A DNA stretch of 64,000 nt from NCBI GenBank assembly GCA_016719015.1, contig JADKAZ010000016.1, forward strand, positions 62,001 to 126,000, given 5' to 3'. The notes beneath the pieces were generated by a model. It did no database searches. It worked only from the letters and a program-made list of their open reading frames with translations, and was not told the origin of the DNA. Below are positions 54,679 through 62,319 of the stretch, piece after piece. Each line of letters opens with the position of its first letter. Position 1 is the stretch's first letter. Source of the stretch: Chitinophagaceae bacterium (GTDB lineage: Bacteria > Bacteroidota > Bacteroidia > Chitinophagales > Chitinophagaceae). The translations under genes and the position numbers were made by a program.

Positions 54679-55731
54679 TTAAAATTTCCCATCGTCGACA
54701 TCCTTAATAAACTTAATCACACCATTCATAAACACCTGCTGATCGTCCCACATTGCGAGATGGCTGCCATTAGGGCAATATAGATAGCGGCCTTTTTGTA
54801 CCATCTTACTTTGTTCTTCCATGGCTTTCGGATCCATGGTATCATGCTTAGCTCCTATCATTAACGCAGGAACTTTAATTTCGTTCAGCCGGTTTTTTAT
54901 ATCCCATTGGGCAAGCCTTCCCGCAATACCAAATTCAGAAGGCCCCTGCATCATAGTATAAATTTCGCCATTTGCATGCTTCATCGTCCTATTAAACCCG
55001 TCAGGCCATTCGTCCAGCCTGCATAAATGTTCTTTATAGAAATTTGGTATCAGCAATTCCATATATCTTGGATTTGTAAAGTCTTTTTTTGCTTCAATAG
55101 CTCTTATTTCTTCCAGCACTTTCGGATCCATTTGTTTTGCCAATACCTCATCTGCATATTTACCATACTCCGGCGCACTGGCTACCATATTTGCTACCAG
55201 TAATCCCTTCATATTGCGTTGATACTTCAATGCATATTCCATTGCCAGTATGCCACCCCATGAATTACCTAATACATAAAAATTGGTTGAGTCGGCACCT
55301 ATTGCCTGCCGCACCTGTTCTACTTCTTCTACAAATCGTTCCGTCGTCCACAGGCTGCTGTCTTTGGGCTGATCGCTGTAATAGGAACCAAGTTGATCGT
55401 ACTCGTAAAATTCAAATCCTTCTTTTGGGAAAAAACTTTCAAAACATTCCATGTACTCATGTGTCATGGCAGGGCCACCATGCAGCAATAATATTTTGAT
55501 CCGGGAATTATTCCCAAATCGTTTTGTCCATACCTTAAAGTGGCCGACCGGTGTTTTAATCGTTATCATTCTTACACCGCCAGATTGAACACCGCTGTCC
55601 CCATAATTAAAATATTGAGAAACACTTTGACTACTACCTGTAGTGCTTTTATCAGCATGTTGACAGGATATGAAAATTAAATATGTACTTAAACAAAAAA
55701 GAATGACTCGCATAATCATTGATTTGCGCAT
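54679..55731 (-). CDS. Proline-iminopeptidase-like alpha/beta hydrolase lipoprotein
   Basis: About 350 residues. I start it at the ATG at 55731; the ATG at 55713 is equally able to begin the lipoprotein signal (MRVILFCLSTYLIFISC). The upstream extension to 55812 would overlap the divergent amidase. Peptidase S33 features: LLLHGGPAMTHEYME oxyanion region, YEYDQLGSYYSDQP, and nucleophile elbow GNSWGG. The C-terminal LIGAKHDTMDPKAM and GSHLAMWDD supply Asp and His. It likely cleaves N-terminal proline or related small peptides/esters in the periplasm. Confidence 0.88.
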   Translation of the reverse strand: MRKSMIMRVILFCLSTYLIFISCQHADKSTTGSSQSVSQYFNYGDSGVQSGGVRMITIKTPVGHFKVWTKRFGNNSRIKILLLHGGPAMTHEYMECFESFFPKEGFEFYEYDQLGSYYSDQPKDSSLWTTERFVEEVEQVRQAIGADSTNFYVLGNSWGGILAMEYALKYQRNMKGLLVANMVASAPEYGKYADEVLAKQMDPKVLEEIRAIEAKKDFTNPRYMELLIPNFYKEHLCRLDEWPDGFNRTMKHANGEIYTMMQGPSEFGIAGRLAQWDIKNRLNEIKVPALMIGAKHDTMDPKAMEEQSKMVQKGRYLYCPNGSHLAMWDDQQVFMNGVIKFIKDVDDGKF

Positions 55732-55777
55732 AAGGTAAGGAATTTCCTTAATTTCATTTCCAGCAAAACCACCTTCT

Positions 55778-57427
55778 ATGCGACTACTACTAACTGCTCT
55801 TCTATGCACCACTTTGCTTGGTGTTCAATCTCAAACCAGAGATGATAGCATTCAGCAAATCAGGAACAATGCAAAATGGTATGATCTCGAATTCACCGAT
55901 GCCGAAGCTGATTCAATGCTGGGGAACCTGAATAATTATTTGTTGCTCTATAAATCCATGCACAAAACATTACCTGCTAATGATATTCCCTTCCCTTTTG
56001 CCTTTAATCCGGCTCCGTCAGGCATGAAAGTTTCAACCAAACGGGAAAAAATATATTGGGATATTCCGTTAAGGGTTGAGCTACCTGCTAACAGAAATGA
56101 GCTTGCTTTTTATTCTATTCCTCAACTGGCTTCTTTAATACTCAATAAAATAATCAGTTCGGTTGACCTGACAAAATTTTTTATCGACCGGCTGAAAAAA
56201 TGGGGCGATACTCTCGAGTGTGTAATCACATTAACGGAAGACCTGGCCATGAAACAGGCAAAACAAGCTGATGAAGAATTAAAAATAGGTATCTATCGTG
56301 GCCCATTACACGGTATACCGTATGGACTAAAAGATTTGTTTGCTGTAAAAGGATATAAGACAACCTGGGGCAGCACTCCTTATAAAGACCAGGTATTAAA
56401 TATGGATTCGTATGTATATAAAAAGTTGAAAGATGCCGGTGCCGTTTTATGTGCCAAGCTATCCATGGGTGCTTTAGCGAATAATAATAAATGGTTTGGC
56501 GGCGAAACAAAAAATCCCTGGGACCTGAAGCAAGGCTCAAGTGGTTCATCAGCAGGTTCAGCCTCTGCCACAGCAGCAGGTTTGTTACCCTTTGCCATTG
56601 GTACCGAAACATTAGGTTCCATCGTATCTCCCTCGACCCGTTGCGGAGCAACTGGTCTCCGTCCAACTTTTGGAACAGTAAGCCGCTATGGTGCCATGGT
56701 TCTTTGCTGGAGTTTGGATAAAGTGGGGCCCATCTGCCGCAGTGCAGAAGATGCAGCTATCGTTTATGCATTTATTCATGGAACAGATGGTAACGACCCC
56801 GGTGCCATTCGTCACACATTTAATTATTCCGGAAAAGTAGATTGGTCAAAAATTCGCATTGCCTATCCTGAGAATTTCTTCAAACGATTAAATGCTGATG
56901 CTCCCGAGTGGAAAGTAATAGAAATCTACCGTTCACTGGGAGCCACCGTTCAGGCAATCAACTTTCCGGATTCTGCCATGTACCCTGTTAACCTCGTCAG
57001 TATTATACTCAATGCCGAAAGTGCTGCTGCTTTTGATGAGTTGACAAGAACTAACCGGGATGATTTGATTGAGCGACAGGATAGAAATTTCTGGCCTAAT
57101 AGTTTCCGTGCCGCCAGAACGATTCCGGCAGTGGAATATATTAATGCCAACCGATATCGTTCTATTCTCTGCAGCAGAATGAATGATTTTATGAAAAACT
57201 ATGATGTATTAATAGTCCCGACATTTTCTGGCCGGCAGTTATCCATGACAAATCTTACCGGTCATCCAGTTGTTTGTATGCCTATTGGCTTTAATCAAAC
57301 CGGTTCACCATTAAGTATCACTCTCATTGGTAATTTATATGATGAAGCTACTATCTTAGCGGCCGCCAAGGGTTTCCAGGATAAAACAGAACATAATAAG
57401 AAACATCCGGAGAAATTTAAAAATTAA
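55778..57427 (+). CDS. Exported amidase, amidase-signature family
   Basis: 549 residues. Signal peptide MRLLLTALLCTTLLGVQSQ. The Ser-cisSer-Lys triad is intact: Lys185 (GIPYGLKDLFAV), Ser257 (QGSSGSSAGSA) and Ser281 (GTETLGSIVSPSTRCG). The last motif is GSIVSPS instead of the common GSIRxPA, as in one Bacteroidota branch. Insertion of about 120 residues precedes the catalytic core. Such enzymes hydrolyse amide bonds of varied compounds; the periplasmic location points to a peptide or cell-wall-derived substrate. It is 10 bases from the amidohydrolase gene, so one transcript. Confidence 0.92.
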   Translation: MRLLLTALLCTTLLGVQSQTRDDSIQQIRNNAKWYDLEFTDAEADSMLGNLNNYLLLYKSMHKTLPANDIPFPFAFNPAPSGMKVSTKREKIYWDIPLRVELPANRNELAFYSIPQLASLILNKIISSVDLTKFFIDRLKKWGDTLECVITLTEDLAMKQAKQADEELKIGIYRGPLHGIPYGLKDLFAVKGYKTTWGSTPYKDQVLNMDSYVYKKLKDAGAVLCAKLSMGALANNNKWFGGETKNPWDLKQGSSGSSAGSASATAAGLLPFAIGTETLGSIVSPSTRCGATGLRPTFGTVSRYGAMVLCWSLDKVGPICRSAEDAAIVYAFIHGTDGNDPGAIRHTFNYSGKVDWSKIRIAYPENFFKRLNADAPEWKVIEIYRSLGATVQAINFPDSAMYPVNLVSIILNAESAAAFDELTRTNRDDLIERQDRNFWPNSFRAARTIPAVEYINANRYRSILCSRMNDFMKNYDVLIVPTFSGRQLSMTNLTGHPVVCMPIGFNQTGSPLSITLIGNLYDEATILAAAKGFQDKTEHNKKHPEKFKN

Positions 57428-57436
57428 GAATTAATA

Positions 57437-59080
57437 ATGAAGAATTATCTCATAGCATCAATTGCTCTCCTGCTATTATCGTGTAATGCAAAGAAAAAAG
57501 CTGATTTGCTTGTCTATAACGCCACCATTTATACAGTTGATTCCTCCTTCTCTACTGCAGAAGCAATGGTAATCGCTGATGGTAAAATACTGGCTGTTGG
57601 AAAAACAGCAGATATGGAAAAAGAATATGATGCAAAAGAAAAACTAGATGCCGGTGGCAAGTTTATTTATCCGGGCTTTATAGATGCCCATGCACATTTT
57701 GTTGGTTATGGGTTAAGCCTGCAAACAGTCAACCTTATGGGCACTGCCAGTTGGGAAGAAGTGATTGAAAAAGTAAAAACATTTGCGGCAGAAAACCCGG
57801 ATGGCTGGATTACCGGCCGTGGCTGGGACCAGAACGACTGGACAATTAAAGAGTTTCCAACGAATCAGACATTGAATGAATTATTCCCCGACAGACCTGT
57901 ATTGTTGAGAAGAGTCGATGGACATGCTGCTATTGCCAACCAAAAGGCGTTAGACCTTGCTGGTGTCAAAGCCGGCGACACATTAACGGGTGGTGATATA
58001 GAAGATAACGAAGGAACACTTACCGGATTACTGATTGATAAAGCCGTTGGACTTATCCAAAATAAAATCCCTGCTGCTACCGATGATCAGCTGAAAAAAG
58101 CATTACAGGCAGCAGAAAAGAATTGTTTTGCCGTGGGTTTAACAACTATTGACGACTGCGGGATAAATTCAACAGTGGTGGAAGTAATAAAAAAATTACA
58201 GGCAAGTGGTGATTTAAAAATGAGATTGTATGCCATGCTGAGTGATGAAAAAACGAATTACGATTATGCAGAAAAAAATGGAATGATAAAAACTGACCGG
58301 CTGAATGTCAGAAGTTTTAAAGTATATGGAGATGGAGCCCTTGGCTCAAGAGGTGCCTGCCTGCTGGAACCTTATAGCGATAAGCCAGGCCACCTCGGAT
58401 TTTTGTTAAGCAATCCATCGCATTTTGATTCGGTGGCCAATTGGATCAGCGATAAAGGCTGGCAGATGTGTACACATGCTATTGGCGACAGTGGCAACAG
58501 AACAATGCTGAATATTTATGCTAAATACCTGAAAGGAAAAAATGATTTGCGCTGGAGAATTGAACATGCTCAGGTTGTCAATAAAAACGACTTTGCGTTG
58601 TTTGGCGCCAATTCGATTATTCCATCCGTACAACCAACCCATGCAACATCTGATATGTATTGGGCAGGCGACCGCCTCGGAGCTGAAAGGGTTAAAGGTG
58701 CTTACGCTTTTAAACAATTATTACAACAAAACAATTGGATACCATTGGGTACAGATTTTCCTGTAGAAGATATTTCTACTTTCAAAACATTTTATGCGGC
58801 CACTATAAGAAAGGATGCAAAAGGCTGGCCCGATAATGGTTACCAGATGGAGAATGCATTAAGTAGAGAAGAGGCATTGCGTGGCATGACCATCTGGGCT
58901 GCTAAAGCGAATTTTGAAGAAAAAGAAAAAGGAAGTTTGGAAAAAGGAAAGTTTGCTGATTTTATAATTCTTGATGCTGATCTTATGAAAGAAGCTCCTG
59001 AAAAATTATTAGGCGTTAAAGTAGTGCAGACTTTTTTAGGTGGAGAAAAGGTGTATGAAAAAGTAAGGTATGCATCTTAA
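57437..59080 (+). CDS. Amidohydrolase-family lipoprotein (YtcJ-like)
   Basis: 547 residues. Lipoprotein signal ends at Cys16 (LLLLSC). The metal-dependent TIM-barrel is of the Amidohydro_3 type: FIDAHAHF with His85/His87, a later RRVDGHAAIANQ, KVYGDGALGSRGACLLEPYS, CTHAIGDSGNRTML and RIEHAQVV. GTDFPVED is the late Asp-containing motif. C-terminal ILDADLMKEAPEKLLGVKV is typical for the YtcJ type. It probably acts after the amidase upstream, in the periplasm. Confidence 0.9.
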   Translation: MKNYLIASIALLLLSCNAKKKADLLVYNATIYTVDSSFSTAEAMVIADGKILAVGKTADMEKEYDAKEKLDAGGKFIYPGFIDAHAHFVGYGLSLQTVNLMGTASWEEVIEKVKTFAAENPDGWITGRGWDQNDWTIKEFPTNQTLNELFPDRPVLLRRVDGHAAIANQKALDLAGVKAGDTLTGGDIEDNEGTLTGLLIDKAVGLIQNKIPAATDDQLKKALQAAEKNCFAVGLTTIDDCGINSTVVEVIKKLQASGDLKMRLYAMLSDEKTNYDYAEKNGMIKTDRLNVRSFKVYGDGALGSRGACLLEPYSDKPGHLGFLLSNPSHFDSVANWISDKGWQMCTHAIGDSGNRTMLNIYAKYLKGKNDLRWRIEHAQVVNKNDFALFGANSIIPSVQPTHATSDMYWAGDRLGAERVKGAYAFKQLLQQNNWIPLGTDFPVEDISTFKTFYAATIRKDAKGWPDNGYQMENALSREEALRGMTIWAAKANFEEKEKGSLEKGKFADFIILDADLMKEAPEKLLGVKVVQTFLGGEKVYEKVRYAS

Positions 59081-59140
59081 AAGCAAACAAAGTATAAATT
59101 TCTTAGATTGTTTTACTAAATACAAATTATTGTCATTTAA

Positions 59141-59154
59141 TCCACATTTGTGGA
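59141..59154. promoter_or_regulatory. Short dyad upstream of the glutamine amidotransferase gene
   Basis: TCCACA-TT-TGTGGA, a 6-bp inverted repeat, 55 bases before the start codon. It could be an operator; nothing else supports this. Confidence 0.25.
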
Positions 59155-59197
59155 CAACAACACCATGATATGCCTTACAGGAAAATTAAAAAATCAT

Positions 59198-59205
59198 TAA
59201 ATTTG
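59198..59205 (+). promoter_or_regulatory. Putative -7 promoter box for the amidotransferase gene
   Basis: TAAATTTG, an exact TAnnTTTG match, ending three bases before the ATG at 59209. If used, the mRNA is leaderless or the real start is further in. No -33 box is visible. Confidence 0.3.
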
Positions 59206-59208
59206 TAA

Positions 59209-60054
59209 ATGAGCTGGACTGAAAGAAAGGCTGTAAAAGTAGCTATCCTCGATCTCTATGAAGGCAAACCCAATCAGGGTATGCGTTGTATCCGCACCAT
59301 CCTGACCGATTGGGCAGGTACCTACGACATTGAATTAAAATTCCAGGAATTTGATGTACGTCTTAAAAATGAGCTTCCCGATACTTCTTTTGATATTTAT
59401 ATCTCAACCGGTGGACCAGGTGACCCCTTAATAAGCCGTTTTGAAGACTGGGATATCAGCTGGTGCCGCTGGCTCGATAAAATGGAAAGATGGAATGCTA
59501 ATCCTTCCAATTCTCAGAAAAAATACATTTTCTTTATTTGTCATTCTTTTCAGTTAGCCAGTCGCTACTTCAATGCCGGATTAGTTTGTAAAAGAAAATC
59601 CACCGCATTTGGTGTTTTTCCAATTCACATGCTGGAAGCAGGACAAGATGAACCTGTTTTTGATGGTTTAAAGGATCCTTTTTATGGAGTTGACAGCCGG
59701 GATTACCAGGTCATTCAACCCAATCTTGATATGCTGGAAAAGATCGGTGGTAAAATTCTTTGTATTGAAAAAAGCCGTCCGCATGTTCCCTATGAAAGGG
59801 CATTGATGGGTATCCGCTTTAATGAATATATGATTGGGACCCAGTTTCATCCTGAAGCCGACGCACCAGGTATGAGTATGTACCTGCAGACAGAAGAAAA
59901 AAGAAAAACCGTAATTGAAAGTCACGGTGAAGACAAACTTATCAGTATGCTGGAACACCTGGAAGATCCGGATAAAATCAGGTGGACATATGCCCACATC
60001 CTGCCCAACTTTTTGAACCAGTCTGTTGGCCAATTACAAGAAGTATTCGCTTAG
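59209..60054 (+). CDS. Class I glutamine amidotransferase (GMP-synthase-like)
   Basis: 281 residues, cytoplasmic. The catalytic triad is Cys111 (FFICHSFQLASRYF), His214 and Glu216 (GTQFHPEADAPGM), with the oxyanion loop STGGPGDP at 66-73. The nucleophile elbow is C-H-S-F-Q instead of the usual G-x-C-x-G. This form fits gamma-glutamyl hydrolases (GGP1/PuuD-like) as well as ammonia-supplying amidotransferases, so either a transfer of ammonia or a cut of a gamma-glutamyl bond is possible. It is 67 bases ahead of the second ATP-grasp gene on the same strand. Confidence 0.88.
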   Translation: MSWTERKAVKVAILDLYEGKPNQGMRCIRTILTDWAGTYDIELKFQEFDVRLKNELPDTSFDIYISTGGPGDPLISRFEDWDISWCRWLDKMERWNANPSNSQKKYIFFICHSFQLASRYFNAGLVCKRKSTAFGVFPIHMLEAGQDEPVFDGLKDPFYGVDSRDYQVIQPNLDMLEKIGGKILCIEKSRPHVPYERALMGIRFNEYMIGTQFHPEADAPGMSMYLQTEEKRKTVIESHGEDKLISMLEHLEDPDKIRWTYAHILPNFLNQSVGQLQEVFA

Positions 60055-60120
60055 AAATCATTGCTACTTTTTTGCTGCCCGCCCCGCATTCACTAACTTC
60101 CGGTTAATAAAACAAGGAAC

Positions 60121-61320
60121 ATGATACCGGATATCCGCAAATCATATAACGAAGCATTTACCAAAGAAAAGTATGAAGCCTTTTTACAAGAATTACATGC
60201 AGTACATGCGGGCCAGCTGGATTTCAGGGTAGCTGAAACCCCCATTTTCGTTCCAAAAGATTTTACCAAAAAAATGCTGGATGCCTGCGAGAGTATTGTT
60301 GATATCATCATCGACCCCAAATTCAATGAACTTACAAAGAATGCCATTCCAAAGAATGTAAAAGTGCCGGGTGAAAATAATCATACACAGTTTATAGCAT
60401 TCGATTTTGGCATCTGTATTAACGAACAAGGCGAATACGAACCACAGCTGATTGAAATGCAGGGTTTCCCCTCTCTCTTTGCATATGAAGTACTGCTGGA
60501 TGAAATATTTCTGAAACATTTTTCCGTTCCTGCTAATTTCAGCAGCTACCTGAACGGCCATCATAAAGAAAGTTACCTGGAATTGCTAAAAGAAGTGATT
60601 GTGGGAAACCATGCACCTGAAAATGTAATCCTGTTGGAAGTATTTCCCCGGAAACAGAAAACAAGGATTGATTTTTTCTGTACCGAAGAATATATCGGTA
60701 TCAAAATGGTTTGCCTGACCGAACTTATCAAAGAAGGGAAAAAACTGTACTATTTAAATGACGGGAAAAAAACAGAAGTAAAAAGAATTTATAACCGGAT
60801 TATATTCGATGACCTTCACCAGCAAACACCTGAAGTACAGGAACAAGGAAAAATATTATTCGAAGAACTGGATGCAGAGTGGTGCCCCCACCCTGATTGG
60901 TTTTACCGCATCAGTAAGTATACATTACCATTAATCAAACATCCTTATGTACCACAAACTTTTTTCCTGAATGAAATAAAACAAATGCCGGCTGACCTGG
61001 AAAATTATGTGCTGAAACCATTGTTTTCCTTTGCCGGACAAGGTGTGGTAATAGATGTAAAACATGAGGATATTGACAACGTAAAAGATCCGGAAAACTG
61101 GATACTGCAGCGAAAAGTAAAATATGCTGATGTCATCCTCACCCCGGATATACCGGCCAAGGCAGAAATCAGAATCTTCTATTTCTGGAAAGATGGAGAA
61201 GCAAGACCTGTTGCTACTAACAACCTCGGAAGATTAAGTAAAGGCAAGATGATTGGTGTACGATATAATAAGGATAAAGAATGGGTAGGCGGAAGCCTTT
61301 GTTTTTTTGAGACCCCTTAA
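60121..61320 (+). CDS. ATP-grasp-like ligase, glutathionylspermidine-synthase-like organisation
   Basis: 399 residues, cytoplasmic. The C-terminal third carries ATP-grasp motifs: NYVLKPLFSFAGQGVVIDV with Lys299 and glycine-rich loop 304-308, WILQRKVKYA as the adenine strand, AEIRIFYFW and NLGRLSKGKMIGVRYN. The motif EPQLIEMQGFPSLF at about 107-120, well ahead of the glycine-rich loop, resembles the permuted order of glutathionylspermidine synthase/YgiC proteins. The exact reaction is unknown. It follows the amidotransferase gene closely and probably shares its transcript. Confidence 0.72.
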   Translation: MIPDIRKSYNEAFTKEKYEAFLQELHAVHAGQLDFRVAETPIFVPKDFTKKMLDACESIVDIIIDPKFNELTKNAIPKNVKVPGENNHTQFIAFDFGICINEQGEYEPQLIEMQGFPSLFAYEVLLDEIFLKHFSVPANFSSYLNGHHKESYLELLKEVIVGNHAPENVILLEVFPRKQKTRIDFFCTEEYIGIKMVCLTELIKEGKKLYYLNDGKKTEVKRIYNRIIFDDLHQQTPEVQEQGKILFEELDAEWCPHPDWFYRISKYTLPLIKHPYVPQTFFLNEIKQMPADLENYVLKPLFSFAGQGVVIDVKHEDIDNVKDPENWILQRKVKYADVILTPDIPAKAEIRIFYFWKDGEARPVATNNLGRLSKGKMIGVRYNKDKEWVGGSLCFFETP

Positions 61321-61485
61321 TTGCTAAACTTCGTATAGGCAACTCCCATAAGTATCAGTCATTAACAATCAGGCCTGTGTACTCACTCCGCATTTGCTAA
61401 ATTTAGCTGCAAAATAATCGATGCATCTAGCCCGGCGGGCAGATTATAAACCATAAAAGACGTCATTCTGCTTTTTCATTTTCCG

Positions 61486-61493
61486 TATCTTTG
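61486..61493 (+). promoter_or_regulatory. Putative -7 promoter box for the outer-membrane transporter-like gene
   Basis: TATCTTTG, exact match to TAnnTTTG, 36 bases before the start codon. The -33 element is unclear. Confidence 0.4.
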
Positions 61494-61529
61494 AATAGTT
61501 TTTAGTCGAGTCTAAAAATTAATTTCTAT

Positions 61530-62309
61530 ATGACTAAATTAATCATTGCCGCATTTATCTCTCTTTTTACCTGTACCTATCTTAATGGACAAGAGAAAGG
61601 CAGAATGGAAACAGACAGGCCGGATCAGACTGAATCACCTTACCTGACCAAACATCACTTTGTACAGGGTGAGATTGGTTTTAATTATGAAAAGGCGCAA
61701 GGGTTTAAGACCTTTGTTCATCCAACAGCTTTATGGAAATATGGTATTTCAAAGAAATTTGAGCTGCGGCTAATCACTGAACTAGTCAGCATTGAAACGC
61801 CTTTACTGATTCCAGATAGAAATAATTTTATCAGCGGACTTTTACCGGTACAACTTGGCGGCAAATTGGCCTTATTTGAAGAGAAAGGTCTGGTTCCTAA
61901 AACCTCTCTCATTTTTCATATTGCACCACCTGGGATTTCGAGTAGAAAATTCAGGGCTAGTAAATGGGCACCGAATTTCCGCTTTGTAATGCAGAATACT
62001 TTAACTGAGAATATTGGGCTTGGATATAATATAGGTGCAGAATGGGATGGAGAAAGTAATACTCCTTACTGGATATATACAATTGCCCCTGGTTTTAATA
62101 TCGGCAAAAAATGGTATGGTTATGTAGAAGCATTTGGCGCTGTCCGAAAAAATGAAAAACCGGAGCATGCCATTGATGGAGGTATTGCGTATTATTTTTC
62201 CGATGACACAAAAATTGATTTTTCCGGAGGATATGGCCTCAGTGAAAATGCTATTGACTGGTATACGGCCATTGGATTTTCTTTCCGCTTCAACACAAAA
62301 AAGAAATAA
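61530..62309 (+). CDS. Outer-membrane transporter-like protein (phenol MetA-type)
   Basis: 259 residues. Signal peptide MTKLIIAAFISLFTCTYLNGQ, then METDRPDQTESPYLTKHHFVQGEIGFNYEK, the start of PF13557-type proteins ('MetA-pathway of phenol degradation'-like), with barrel strands up to the terminal YTAIGFSFRF. The name comes from the family; no phenol pathway is near, and in Bacteroidota such proteins are often beside metal or TonB genes. The convergent TonB-dependent receptor ends 10 bases further on. Confidence 0.8.
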   Translation: MTKLIIAAFISLFTCTYLNGQEKGRMETDRPDQTESPYLTKHHFVQGEIGFNYEKAQGFKTFVHPTALWKYGISKKFELRLITELVSIETPLLIPDRNNFISGLLPVQLGGKLALFEEKGLVPKTSLIFHIAPPGISSRKFRASKWAPNFRFVMQNTLTENIGLGYNIGAEWDGESNTPYWIYTIAPGFNIGKKWYGYVEAFGAVRKNEKPEHAIDGGIAYYFSDDTKIDFSGGYGLSENAIDWYTAIGFSFRFNTKKK

Positions 62310-62319
62310 CTCCTTTCTT

